DNA of 64,000 nucleotides from assembly GCF_029076695.1 (NCBI RefSeq), contig NZ_JARFIK010000001.1, positions 1,178,001 to 1,242,000 on the forward strand. Reading direction: 5' to 3'. A program made the position numbers and the translations under genes. This document shows positions 1 through 8,146 of the stretch, one piece after another. Position 1 is the stretch's first letter. Each line of letters starts with the position of its first letter. This stretch comes from Adlercreutzia equolifaciens. Its GTDB lineage: Bacteria > Actinomycetota > Coriobacteriia > Coriobacteriales > Eggerthellaceae. The notes under the pieces were generated by a model. The model did no database searches and had not been told where the DNA came from. It saw nothing but the letters and a program-made list of their open reading frames with translations.

Positions 1-20
1 ACGTACCTACTTGGTTTCTA

Positions 21-70
21 GAAGCAGTCTTGGAAAAGTTCTTAGCTTTTCTGGGACTGCTTCTTTTTTT
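21..70 (+). terminator. Rho-independent terminator of a gene left of the window
   Basis: GAAGCAGTC (21-29) pairs with GACTGCTTC (55-63), with an inner GAAAAG/CTTTTC stem, followed by a run of seven T. The orientation serves a plus-strand transcript entering from outside the window. It overlaps the last codons of the minus-strand channel gene: the T-run is that protein's Lys-rich C-terminus. Confidence 0.7.
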
Positions 71-1175
71 GGTCGCGGGGGTTGTGGCTGGGTTTCTTGG
101 GTTCGGGGGTTTGGGGCTCGAAGGGATCGCGCTCGGAGTCTTCGGTCGAGGCCCCTTCGCGGTCAAGGCCGATGATGGCATAGAGCTCATCGCGGTCGAC
201 GAACAGGCGGTCCGAGGGATCGGGAAGGGGCTCGCTGCTGCCGGCCTCTTCGGTAGCTGATGAAGAGGCGTGGACGGTGCCGTCTTTTACGTGGGGATCG
301 TGGTCGGCCAAGGGGATTTCCAGCTTGTCCATGAGTACCGTGGGCTGGATATGCTCGCCCATGTCGTCCATCCAGCGGCCGCTCATGCGGTCGTACAGCT
401 TCTTGCCACGGCGCTTGAACTTCTCCCAATTGGTGTCCGCTTGACGCTCGCGGGCTGTTTTGCCGACGGGGACGTGCACTTTGCGAGCGATAAAGCGTGC
501 CGGGCGGGCCACGCTTTGCACCACGGTGTCGGAGTAGTCGCGCGGCGGCTTGGTGCGCCAGCCCATGATGAGGGACAGATAGCGCAACCCCAGGATGATG
601 CCGGCGCATATCATGCCGGCGGTGTCGGGCAGAATACCGTTGGCCTTCAGGGGGCAGTAGATGATGCAGCCGATAAGAGCCGCGCTACCGTAGATGGGTC
701 CTGTCTGGAAGGCCACGGGCGCGCGGTTCATGAGCACGTCGCGGGAGATGCCGCCGCCCACAGCGGTGATGGTGCCCAGCACCACCGAGGGAATGACGCC
801 CAGGCCGGCCGAAAGGCTCTTCGAGGCGCCGATGATAGCCCATAGGGCAACGGAGATGTTGTCGAGCAAGTCAACGATAGGATCCAGGTAGGTGGCCAGT
901 TTGCCAAAATAGAACACCACCATGCCGGCTATGGCGCAAGAGAGCAGGAACCAGGGGCTTTGGAAAGCGTACAGGCCGTACTGGCCGTAGCCCTGCAGCA
1001 GCACATCGCGGATAATGCCACCGCCCATGCCCGTGATGCAGGCGATGGCCACGGTGCCGAAGATATCGTAGCGGGCGCGCACGGCGGACATGCCGCCGGA
1101 CAGGCCACCGGTGATAGTGGCAGCGAACTCGAACCAGAAGGGGAGCGAGAAGGCGGTATCAAGCGTTTCTACCAT
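42..1175 (-). CDS. TRIC/UPF0126 family cation channel-like membrane protein with long C-terminal tail
   Basis: A 377-residue membrane protein. The first ~200 residues show the two-fold UPF0126/TRIC architecture: hydrophobic helices with the signature GGGIIRD (residues 51-57) repeated as GGGISRD (about 140-146). Members of this family form trimeric monovalent-cation channels in prokaryotes, and conduction by this copy is inferred. Residues from about 215 to the end are hydrophilic, proline- and charge-rich and end in KKKQSQKS, an unusually long cytosolic tail, since the usual family length is near 200-220. The start lies 4 bp after the stop of the upstream phospholipase-like gene, so the two are probably one minus-strand operon. 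Family call strong; function of the tail unknown. Confidence 0.85.
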   Translation of the reverse strand: MVETLDTAFSLPFWFEFAATITGGLSGGMSAVRARYDIFGTVAIACITGMGGGIIRDVLLQGYGQYGLYAFQSPWFLLSCAIAGMVVFYFGKLATYLDPIVDLLDNISVALWAIIGASKSLSAGLGVIPSVVLGTITAVGGGISRDVLMNRAPVAFQTGPIYGSAALIGCIIYCPLKANGILPDTAGMICAGIILGLRYLSLIMGWRTKPPRDYSDTVVQSVARPARFIARKVHVPVGKTARERQADTNWEKFKRRGKKLYDRMSGRWMDDMGEHIQPTVLMDKLEIPLADHDPHVKDGTVHASSSATEEAGSSEPLPDPSDRLFVDRDELYAIIGLDREGASTEDSERDPFEPQTPEPKKPSHNPRDQKKKQSQKS

Positions 1176-1179
1176 GGGC

Positions 1180-2157
1180 CTAGTCCTCGGCAGGCGCGAC
1201 GGTTTCCACGGCCACGACGACGGCCACCACGGGCTCGCCGTAGAAATTCACGTCCTTGGTAAGCCGATGGGCGGCTTCCAGGTCGAACTGGTCGCTGTCC
1301 AGGGCCTCCATGGCGGCCAGGGCGCGGGTTTGCGCCTCTTGGCAAAGGTCCCAGAAGCTGGCCGTGCTCTGGGCCTCAAGGGCCGGATGCTGCCACAGGG
1401 CATGCTCCTCGTTGGCGAAGGCGCTGTAAGTACGCTCTTTCGCTTGATGGGACAGCGCGCTCATGATGGAGTGGGGGCGCACCAGGCGCTCCAGAGAGCC
1501 CAGGGCGCTGCGCTTCCAGCCGCCCGACGAGTGCACCAGGCGCTGGGCGCGGCGGTTGGCCTTGACCGAGGCCTTGAAAAGATTCTCGGGGATATCCAGA
1601 TCGAAAGCATCTTTGACCGCCTGGGCATAGAGCTGCGACAAGGTGGTAAGCAAAGCGTCGGAGCCTTTGAGGATGGCCGTGGCCGGCTGATAGGTGGCCA
1701 CGGTCTCGCCGCGCTTCGCGGTAAGCACCAGCTCGTCGAGCTCGGTTTCAATGAGAGCGTGCACTTCGGCGTGATCCTCGGGATTGAGCCCTTCCACGCC
1801 GGCATTCACCAGGGCCTGCTCCTGGCTGAAGATGAGCGGATGAACGGTGCGGTCCAACTCGTAGTGGCCCACGAATCCGAGCACGTAGGCGCGGGCCGCC
1901 GAACGGGAGGCAGCGGGCAAGGTAGCCACGGCGCGCTTAAGAGCCAGCAGGAACTCGGCGGGGTGTGTGCGATGCAAGGTGCTTCCCACCTGCGCGTAGC
2001 TAAGGTACCGGGGATCGGTGGCAGCAAAGAAAAGGGGATCGGGCCCCTGGTTGCCCAGCAGAAACGCGTCGGCCTCGTCGCGGGAGCCGCCCACGGACTC
2101 GAAGGTTTGGTTGTACAGGTCCTTCGCGAACAGATCATGGGTGATGATGGCCGGCAT
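1180..2157 (-). CDS. Zinc-dependent phospholipase C family protein
   Basis: A 325-residue protein resembling the PF00882 zinc-dependent phospholipase C/S1-P1-nuclease-like family. The N-terminus MPAIITHDLFAKDLY, the GNQGPDPLFF stretch (about residue 35-45) and FVGHYELDRTVHP supply the His/Asp residues such enzymes use to bind zinc. No signal peptide is visible, so unlike secreted toxins of the family it is probably cytoplasmic. A longer reading frame extends upstream, but this ATG at 2157 has a good ribosome site (GGAAGGAGAC) and avoids overlap with lysC. It lies just upstream of the channel gene in the same operon. Substrate unknown. Confidence 0.8.
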   Translation of the reverse strand: MPAIITHDLFAKDLYNQTFESVGGSRDEADAFLLGNQGPDPLFFAATDPRYLSYAQVGSTLHRTHPAEFLLALKRAVATLPAASRSAARAYVLGFVGHYELDRTVHPLIFSQEQALVNAGVEGLNPEDHAEVHALIETELDELVLTAKRGETVATYQPATAILKGSDALLTTLSQLYAQAVKDAFDLDIPENLFKASVKANRRAQRLVHSSGGWKRSALGSLERLVRPHSIMSALSHQAKERTYSAFANEEHALWQHPALEAQSTASFWDLCQEAQTRALAAMEALDSDQFDLEAAHRLTKDVNFYGEPVVAVVVAVETVAPAED

Positions 2158-2386
2158 GGCGTCTCCTTCCCGAGGTTTCAGAGGGTTGTTGCGAACGCCC
2201 GGGTGCGGGCGCGAAACGCACATATTACGCAACAGAGTCATCATATACAATGACGCAACTTTGAACGGTCGAAGCCGTTGTGCCGTCGGAAAACCGACAC
2301 AGAGCCGAAGGGGGCCAGCCGAGTGAATCCCCCCGCCGATCTGCTGCCGCTGCGCCGAACCCCCCGTTTGGGCCCTGGATTTTTGA

Positions 2387-2415
2387 TATAGTGGGAACCC
2401 ACTGGGTTCCAGTGG
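2387..2415 (+). promoter_or_regulatory. Likely lysC promoter -10 and overlapping palindromes
   Basis: TATAGT (2387-2392) is a fair -10 box about 55 bp upstream of the lysC ATG; no convincing -35 was found. Directly after it, GGAACCCA-C-TGGGTTCC (2394-2410) and CCACTGG/CCAGTGG (2399-2415) are two perfect inverted repeats that overlap and exclude each other. They could be an operator at the transcription start or alternative leader hairpins. Confidence 0.4.
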
Positions 2416-2446
2416 TCTGTTGACGTTCCAATAAGGAAGGGCGCTC

Positions 2447-3724
2447 ATGTCTTTGATTGTCGCGAAGTTCGGCGGTACCTCCGTCGCCTCGCCTGAACGC
2501 ATCAAGAATGTTGCCAAGCGTCTGGTGGGCATGCGCCAACGTGGCGATGAAGTGGTTGCCGTGGTGTCCGCCATGGGCAAAACCACCGATGAACTGATGG
2601 GTCTGGCCAGTGCGGTTACCACCGCGCCTCCGGCCCGCGAGCTTGACCGCCTGCTGTCCACCGGCGAGCAAGTGTCCATGACGCTGCTGGCCATGGCCAT
2701 TGAGGCTTTGGGCTACAAGGCCATGAGCTTCACCGGTCGTCAGGCGGGCATCGAGACCAACGGCACCCACAACAAGGCGAAGATTGTGGCCGTGCACAAC
2801 GAGCGGCTGTTGGAGGCCCTTGACGCCGGCGCTATCCCGGTGGTGGCGGGCTTTCAGGGCATCGACGCCAATGGCGATATCACCACCCTGGGTCGCGGCG
2901 GCTCCGATACCACGGCCGTGGCCATTGCCTGGGGCATCAACGCCGACGTGTGCGAGATCTATTCCGATGTCGACGGTGTGTACACCACCGACCCCCGCGT
3001 GGCCCCGCGCGCCAAGAAGCTTGATTCCATCTGCTACGACGACATGCTGGAGCTGTCCAGCGCCGGTTCGGGCGTCTTGCAAAGCCGCGCGGTGGAATTC
3101 GCGCGCAAATGGAAGGTTGTCATTCACTCCCGCTCTGCGTTCTCGGATGCGGAAGGCACCTATATCAAGGAGGAGTACGAAATGGAAGAAGCCGTCATCA
3201 CCGGCATTGCCAGCGACACGTCCGAGGTGAAGGTGACCGTGCGCGGTCTTCCCGACACGCCGGCCGTGGCCGCCAAGGTGTTCTCGGCCCTGGCTGCCAA
3301 CAACGTGAACCTGGACATGATCATCCAGAACGTGTCCGAGGGCGGCTACACCGACATCTCCTTCACCACGCCGGGCGCCGATCTGCCCCGCGCCCGCGAG
3401 ACCATGGAGCGCATCGTGCCCGAGGTGGGTGCTCGCGAGTTCATCGTGGACGAGGACATTGCCAAGGTAAGTCTGGTGGGCACCGGCATGAAGTCCTCGC
3501 CGGGCGTGGCCTCGCGCACGTTCCAGACGCTGGGCGAGAACAACATCAACATCGTGGCTATTTCCACGTCGCCCATCCGCCTGTCCATGATTGTGGACGC
3601 GGCCCAGGCTACTCAGGCTGTGCAGTGCCTACACACCGCTTTCGGCCTGGACTCCGACGACCTGTTCGTGGAAACGCAGCTTTCCGCGGAAGAGATTGCC
3701 GCGAAGATGAAGAAAGGACGTTGA
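2447..3724 (+). CDS. lysC: Aspartate kinase
   Basis: Aspartokinase (425 residues) phosphorylates L-aspartate, the first step to lysine (diaminopimelate), threonine and methionine. The N-terminal amino-acid-kinase domain starts with KFGGTSV (residues 7-13) and carries GRGGSDTTAVA. Two ACT domains follow from about residue 260, with the typical TGIASDTSEVKVTV and KVSLVGTGMKSSPGVA segments, where feedback inhibitors bind in characterised enzymes. Length fits the monofunctional actinobacterial type. ATG at 2447 has AAGGAAGGG just upstream. The next step enzyme, asd, lies 330 bp downstream on the same strand, so co-transcription is plausible. Confidence 0.97.
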   Translation: MSLIVAKFGGTSVASPERIKNVAKRLVGMRQRGDEVVAVVSAMGKTTDELMGLASAVTTAPPARELDRLLSTGEQVSMTLLAMAIEALGYKAMSFTGRQAGIETNGTHNKAKIVAVHNERLLEALDAGAIPVVAGFQGIDANGDITTLGRGGSDTTAVAIAWGINADVCEIYSDVDGVYTTDPRVAPRAKKLDSICYDDMLELSSAGSGVLQSRAVEFARKWKVVIHSRSAFSDAEGTYIKEEYEMEEAVITGIASDTSEVKVTVRGLPDTPAVAAKVFSALAANNVNLDMIIQNVSEGGYTDISFTTPGADLPRARETMERIVPEVGAREFIVDEDIAKVSLVGTGMKSSPGVASRTFQTLGENNINIVAISTSPIRLSMIVDAAQATQAVQCLHTAFGLDSDDLFVETQLSAEEIAAKMKKGR

Positions 3725-4054
3725 TGTTCCGCCGTTGCTGACGCAACGTCGGACCGATCGGCGCTGCGGTTCCGACAGGCACCTGGCCTTGCACTTCAGG
3801 GCTTTCCTTCGCGGCGCGAAGGTCGCTCAGCCCTGATCAGCAAGCTGCTCAGGGCGCGCCCTCTCGGGCGCATAGTCAGTCCTGAACAGCCCACTGGGCT
3901 GTTCACTCAGCACAATGCCAGGCACCTGTCGAAACCTCGCTGACTTCCTTGGGCGAACCGGGGATATTGGTAGGAGAAATTAGTTTTCAGAGAACTCGGC
4001 GTACCCCTCCCGGCCGTCTCGACGCTGCGGGGTTGCGAAAGAAAGGAACTTGCA
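3725..4054 (+). other. Highly structured 330-bp spacer between lysC and asd
   Basis: No protein gene is visible. GGTTCCGACAGG...CTTG (3768-3791) pairs with 3913-3936 (20 of 24 positions), closing a region of three strong hairpins: TCAGGGCT/AGCCCTGA with inner CCTTCGC/GCGAAGG (3796-3836), GCGCCC-TCTC-GGGCGC (3856-3871), and GAACAGCCCA-C-TGGGCTGTTC (3884-3904). The left closing arm can alternatively pair with GTCGGACC at 3748-3755. This could be a structured leader RNA for asd or a palindromic repeat/MITE. I recognise no known riboswitch. Confidence 0.6.
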
Positions 4055-5104
4055 ATGGCTTGGACGAAAGAAATTCCCGCGAATCCCGTTGTGGCGGTGG
4101 CTGGTGCCACAGGCGCTGTGGGGCAGGAGTTCTTGAAGGTTCTGCACGATGTTGATTTCCCGGCTTCCGAGGTACGCGCGCTGGCGAGCGCTCGTTCCGC
4201 GGGCAAGACGGTGCCGTTTGAGGGCTGCGGCCTGGTGCCGGCTGGCGAGCTGACCGTACAGGAGATGACTCCCGAGTCCTTCGAGGGCGTCGACATTGCG
4301 CTGTTCTCGGCCGGTGCGGGCGTGTCCAAGGCTATGCGTGAGGCCGTGACGGCGGCCGGCGCGGTGATGATCGACAACTCCAGCGCCTTCCGCATGGACG
4401 AGGATGTGCCGTTGGTGGTGCCCGAGGTGAATCCGCAGGATGTGGCCTGGCACAATGGCGTCATTGCGAACCCGAACTGCTCCACCATTCAGATGGTGGT
4501 GGCCTTGAAGCCGCTGTACGACCTGTCGCCCATCACGCGCGTGGTGGTGTCCACCTATCAGGCCGCTTCGGGCGCCGGTGCCCCGGCCATGGCCGAGCTG
4601 TACGATCAGACCCGCGAGTTTTTGGACGGCAAGCCCGAGGAGGAGCTGACCATCGAGGCCTTCGCCCATCGCATTGCCTTCAACACCATTCCGCACATCG
4701 ACGTGTTCCTGGAGGATGGTTCCACCAAGGAAGAGTGGAAGATGGTGGTGGAGACGAAGAAGATCATGGGCGATCCGAACATCCAGGTGGCTGCCACCTG
4801 CGTACGCGTGCCCGTGCTGCGCTGCCATGGCGAGTCCATCAACGTGGAGTTCGCTGATGAAGTGACCGTGGAGCAGGCCCGTGCCGCCTTGGAGGCCGCC
4901 CCGGGCGTCGAGGTTATGGACGACACGGAGAACAAGGTGTACCCCATGCCCGGCCTGCTGGCTGGCACCGACGGCACCTTCGTGGGTCGTTTGCGCAAGG
5001 ATCCCACGGTGGAGCACGGCATTGCGTTCTGGGACGTGGCCGACCAGATTCGCAAGGGCGCGGCGCTCAACGCCGTGCAGATTGCCCAGCTGCTGCTGCC
5101 GTAA
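4055..5104 (+). CDS. asd: Aspartate-semialdehyde dehydrogenase
   Basis: Reduces aspartyl-4-phosphate to aspartate semialdehyde with NADPH, the second step after lysC. The Rossmann nucleotide loop is GATGAVGQEF (about residues 17-26). The catalytic cysteine sits in NPNCSTIQ, and SGAGAPAMAEL plus a C-terminal GRLRKDPT segment also match the family. 349 residues, the usual size. ATG at 4055 follows GAAAGGAACTTGCA. The long structured spacer upstream would make an unusually long leader if transcription runs through from lysC. Confidence 0.96.
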   Translation: MAWTKEIPANPVVAVAGATGAVGQEFLKVLHDVDFPASEVRALASARSAGKTVPFEGCGLVPAGELTVQEMTPESFEGVDIALFSAGAGVSKAMREAVTAAGAVMIDNSSAFRMDEDVPLVVPEVNPQDVAWHNGVIANPNCSTIQMVVALKPLYDLSPITRVVVSTYQAASGAGAPAMAELYDQTREFLDGKPEEELTIEAFAHRIAFNTIPHIDVFLEDGSTKEEWKMVVETKKIMGDPNIQVAATCVRVPVLRCHGESINVEFADEVTVEQARAALEAAPGVEVMDDTENKVYPMPGLLAGTDGTFVGRLRKDPTVEHGIAFWDVADQIRKGAALNAVQIAQLLLP

Positions 5105-5128
5105 AGGCTGACGGAAAGATCGCGAATG

Positions 5129-5170
5129 CGCGCGGGCGCTCCTTCGGGGGGTGCCCGCGCGGTTCTTTAT
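5129..5170. terminator. Bidirectional terminator between asd and tlyA
   Basis: CGCGCGGGC (5129-5137) pairs with GCCCGCGCG (5153-5161) around a C/G-rich inner stem and TTCGG loop, followed by GGTTCTTTAT. It sits between the convergent asd and tlyA stop codons and could serve both. Confidence 0.65.
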
Positions 5171-5910
5171 CCGCGGTAGATTGCGCGCACGAGGTACTCG
5201 ACGTTGCCCTCGGCGCCGGTGATGGGGGACTCAATGGTGCCTGTTACTTCGAAGGACGCAGCGGCCAGTGCTTCCCGCACTTCTTCTACCGTGCGCAGAC
5301 GGATGGCTTCGTCGCGCACAATGCCGCGATCGGTTTCCTCGTGGGCCGATTCGAATTGGGGTTTCACCAGGCCAATGAACACGGTGCCCGGTTTGCTGAA
5401 GCGGGGGAACAGGGGCGCGAGGCCGGCCAAGCCGATAAACGACACATCGATGACGATAAGATCGAAGGGCGCGCCTAGGGCGGCAGGGTCAGCGTCTTTG
5501 ATGTTGGTGCGTTCGAAAACCGCCACGCGCTCGTCCTGGCGCAGCTTCCAGGCCAGTTGCCCGTAGTTCACATCCAACGCCGCCACCCGTGCGGCTCCTG
5601 CTTGCAGAAGGCAATCGGTGAAGCCGCCCGTGGATGAGCCGATGTCCAGGCATGTCATACCCTCGACGGACTGACCGAAGGCGTCCAAGGCCCCTTGCAG
5701 CTTATGGCCGCCGCGCGAGACGAACTGCTTGCGTCCACGCAGGAAGATGTCGGCATCGGGAGAGACCTTTACTGCGGCGCTGGTGACGTACACGTCGTCA
5801 ACGCGTACCTCGCGCGCCATGACCGCTCGAAGCACCTCGCCCGGCGTGGCGAAGTCGCCCCGGGCAATCAACAGCTCATCCAGACGTATCTTTTTCGGCT
5901 TCTTTGACAT
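5167..5910 (-). CDS. tlyA: TlyA family rRNA 2'-O-methyltransferase
   Basis: A 247-residue protein with an N-terminal S4 RNA-binding domain (IRLDELLIARGDFAT..., residues 8-65) followed by an FtsJ/RrmJ Rossmann methyltransferase domain with SAM loop CLDIGSSTGGFTDCLL and DLIVIDVSFIG. TlyA enzymes methylate 16S/23S rRNA cytidines at the 2'-O and underlie capreomycin sensitivity in mycobacteria; the same activity here is inferred. Older 'hemolysin' annotations refer to this family. It lies 7 bp after tatD on the same strand, so both are probably co-transcribed. The ATG at 5910 has only a weak ribosome site. Confidence 0.92.
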   Translation of the reverse strand: MSKKPKKIRLDELLIARGDFATPGEVLRAVMAREVRVDDVYVTSAAVKVSPDADIFLRGRKQFVSRGGHKLQGALDAFGQSVEGMTCLDIGSSTGGFTDCLLQAGAARVAALDVNYGQLAWKLRQDERVAVFERTNIKDADPAALGAPFDLIVIDVSFIGLAGLAPLFPRFSKPGTVFIGLVKPQFESAHEETDRGIVRDEAIRLRTVEEVREALAAASFEVTGTIESPITGAEGNVEYLVRAIYRG

Positions 5911-5917
5911 GGGCCTA

Positions 5918-6790
5918 TTATCGCTGAGATTTGTCGGGAAGAAGGTTCGGATCGGGGATTATCCCTGCCAACAGTGCTTCGCTTGTGGTGGCTAGCTGCT
6001 TCGAAAGGTCGGCGGGATCGATGCCCTTGAGCTGTGCGATACCGGTGAGGGCGTTGCGCAGTTCGGCTTCCCAGGTGTTGGCGGGAAGGGATTCGCCGTC
6101 GTGGGCCGGCATGTCGGTTTCCAAGAGAAGGCGCCCGAGGGGGATCTGCCGCGCGTACTCGCGCCCGCGGCGCGAGGCCAGCATGCGCGGTCCTACCGAG
6201 AAGAAGCAGCCAGCGTGCAGAGCGCGCTGCAGGTCGTCGGAAGAGCCGGAGAACCAGTGGAAGATCACCTGGTGGTGGCTGAGCGTGTTCGCGGCCTCTA
6301 GAGCGTCCAGGACCTCGGAGGCAGCGTTAACTGCGTGGATGGAAATGAGCTTGGAGAGGCAGGCGGATATGGAGGAAGACTCTTGCGCAGGTGCGGTAGT
6401 CGTGATTCCGCTCTCCTGCGGGGCCGCCTCATTGCAGGCGGCCAGGATGCGCGCGAAAGCGGCGTTTTGCTGCTGGCGACTTTCGGGGGTATCGCGTGGA
6501 CCGGCAAAGTCGAGTCCAATTTCTCCGATGAAAGGGGAGGAAGGCGCGAGGGCGCAGAACGCATCAAGTTGTGCGCTGCCTATGCGCCCGTCGGCAATCC
6601 ACCAGGGATGAGCCCCAAGACCAACGCGAACATTGGGCGAGTCGGCAAGCTGCGGAGCCAAAACTTCGAACTCCTCAGGCGTTACCGTGCAGGAAAAAGC
6701 GCTGATGCCTCGCCGTTCCGCATCGGCGGCAGCAAGGGAAGGGTCAGGCGCGAATCCCAGATGGCAGTGCATGTCATAAAGCGTTTCCAT
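5918..6790 (-). CDS. TatD family metal-dependent hydrolase
   Basis: TatD-type TIM-barrel hydrolase/deoxyribonuclease of about 290 residues. Metal-binding features in order: MHCHLG near the N-terminus, IGEIGLDF, SIHAVNA, FHWFSG and LLLETDMPAHDGE. These proteins cleave single-stranded DNA 3'-5' or process peptides; the substrate here is unknown. The start is uncertain: METLYDMHCHLG at 6790 is chosen because it matches family N-termini, but ATG at 6802 and TTG at 6814 are in frame and none has a clear ribosome site. Probably first gene of a tatD-tlyA operon. Confidence 0.85.
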   Translation of the reverse strand: METLYDMHCHLGFAPDPSLAAADAERRGISAFSCTVTPEEFEVLAPQLADSPNVRVGLGAHPWWIADGRIGSAQLDAFCALAPSSPFIGEIGLDFAGPRDTPESRQQQNAAFARILAACNEAAPQESGITTTAPAQESSSISACLSKLISIHAVNAASEVLDALEAANTLSHHQVIFHWFSGSSDDLQRALHAGCFFSVGPRMLASRRGREYARQIPLGRLLLETDMPAHDGESLPANTWEAELRNALTGIAQLKGIDPADLSKQLATTSEALLAGIIPDPNLLPDKSQR

Positions 6791-6935
6791 AGAGAGAAGC
6801 ATAGCAGAGCTCAAGGATCTAGGGGAGGAAGGCTTCAGCCTGTCGCCACGGCGTGACGAAAAGACGGCTTCATTATTGGTGCCACCAAAGCAGCAAATCT
6901 TAGCTGCTGGCTAATGAACCAGGGGAGGCTGCTCG

Positions 6936-7151
6936 CTAAAATGAGATCAGCTTCGAAACGCAGACATCCAGGGCATCGGCGATGCGGCCAAGATCATCGA
7001 TCCCGACGCTAACGCGTCCGGACTCAATGCGCCAAATATGAGACTTGCTGCTGCCAATCATGAGCGCAAGCTTCTGCTGGGAAAGCCCCTGCTCTTCCCG
7101 CCGTTTTCTGATCGCTGAACCAAGAGCGATACGTTTCTCGTCTGCATTCAT
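6936..7151 (-). CDS. Small XRE family transcriptional regulator
   Basis: 71 residues that are almost entirely one helix-turn-helix_3 domain: LGSAIRKRREEQGLSQQKLA then MIGSSKSHIWRIESGRV and a C-terminal helix ALDVCVSKLISF. Such minimal XRE proteins repress neighbouring genes or act in toxin-antitoxin and defence loci. It is divergent from the DUF4230/EcsC operon and separated from it by a perfect 14-bp palindrome, so it is the likely regulator of that operon. Base composition is AT-richer than the flanks, like the operon itself. Confidence 0.85.
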   Translation of the reverse strand: MNADEKRIALGSAIRKRREEQGLSQQKLALMIGSSKSHIWRIESGRVSVGIDDLGRIADALDVCVSKLISF

Positions 7152-7168
7152 GCCCTAAGCGTATGCGG

Positions 7169-7199
7169 TATACTTGCCTAGTTGGCTTCATATATGAAG
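7169..7199 (+). promoter_or_regulatory. Palindromic operator and -10 box of the DUF4230/EcsC operon
   Basis: CTTCATATATGAAG (7186-7199) is a perfect palindrome in the 93-bp divergent spacer. It lies just downstream of TATACT (7169-7174), a good -10 box reading toward the operon. A protein bound there would block initiation; the adjacent XRE regulator is the obvious candidate. Confidence 0.55.
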
Positions 7200-7244
7200 T
7201 CGATTGGAGAAGAATGACCTCGTCTTGTTTTCGGAGGAGTGTTG

Positions 7245-8141
7245 GTGAAAGAGATAGATGGATCGGAATCAGCCGATAGCAAGGCCAGAGAGATTGTCGA
7301 ACAGGCTGCTGACAAAGCTGCTACAGCAGCAAAAGATGCAGCGAATCAGTTTGCGAATAAAGCGACTGATGTAGCGAGAGACGCAGCTAGGGGGCTTTCC
7401 GACGAAGCTACAAAGGCAGCTCTAGGTGTCGTGGGCAAAGCTCAAAAAAGCCTTGAGCAGAGATTAAGCGACGACAAAGACGGCAGCATGACTTCAGCAA
7501 GCCAAAGAAAAGCTCCTACGCAGAAAAAAGGAACTGCAGATAAGACCCGCAGAAGAAAGGCGAAGGGTCTGCATCCAGCTGCGAAGATCGCCATAGTGAT
7601 AGGTGCTTCTGCAGTTGTTTTACTTGCTGTTCTCTTCGCCGTACTAGGTCCTGGGCAGTCCTCCTTTTTCGACAAAGAAGACTTCGTCACATCTGCCCAA
7701 TTGGAAAAGGCCGTAGATATTGATGAGTTATCAACAGCAGAGTTTGTCTATAACGGCATTGCGGAGAAATGCAAAGAGAACGGGGAGGTTGACTTTCGTA
7801 TTTCCTACGATGCTAAGGTGAAAGCTGGCATAAAAATGAGCGAGGTTACTTTTGAGGTTGACAACGTAGCTAAAAAAGTATACCCGCATCTCCCGAAGGT
7901 TGATATTACTAACATTGAGGTAGATACCGACCAGTTGAGCTATATGCCCGAGAATCCTGACGGCGACCTAAAGGAAATCCTCAAAATATGCGAGCAAGAT
8001 ATCGCCAACGAGGCTTCTGATGCAGAAGATTTCGAGGTAGCGGCAGAGGAGAACCTAAGAGCAGTTATTGAGGCTCTGACCAACCCTATCTTGAAAGGTA
8101 AAGGCTATACGCTTGAGTGGTCCATGTCGGAGGAGGTATGA
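7245..8141 (+). CDS. DUF4230-like single-span membrane protein
   Basis: About 298 residues. An Ala/Lys-rich amphipathic N-terminus (to about residue 80, with spaced KAATAAKDAANQ-type segments) is followed by a basic stretch, one transmembrane helix (AKIAIVIGASAVVLLAVLFA, about 110-130) and an extracytoplasmic domain. That domain resembles DUF4230: LSTAEFVYNGI, then KAGIKMSEV, then LPKVDITNIEVD and a C-terminal helical pair. GTG 7245 is preferred over GTG 7239 because GGAGG at 7233-7237 then has 7-nt spacing. Its stop overlaps the next gene, which has the same domain. No function is known for this family. Confidence 0.7.
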   Translation: MKEIDGSESADSKAREIVEQAADKAATAAKDAANQFANKATDVARDAARGLSDEATKAALGVVGKAQKSLEQRLSDDKDGSMTSASQRKAPTQKKGTADKTRRRKAKGLHPAAKIAIVIGASAVVLLAVLFAVLGPGQSSFFDKEDFVTSAQLEKAVDIDELSTAEFVYNGIAEKCKENGEVDFRISYDAKVKAGIKMSEVTFEVDNVAKKVYPHLPKVDITNIEVDTDQLSYMPENPDGDLKEILKICEQDIANEASDAEDFEVAAEENLRAVIEALTNPILKGKGYTLEWSMSEEV

Positions 8142-8146
8142 GGGGC

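Noticed and set aside
1090-2253. 387-codon plus-strand frame opposite the phospholipase-like gene
   Set aside because: Antisense shadow of a well-supported gene in high-GC DNA; His/Gly-rich composition, no domain, no ribosome site.
2158-2446. Lysine riboswitch upstream of lysC
   Set aside because: Only two short overlapping palindromes are seen; I cannot find the five-helix lysine riboswitch core. A covariance-model scan would decide.
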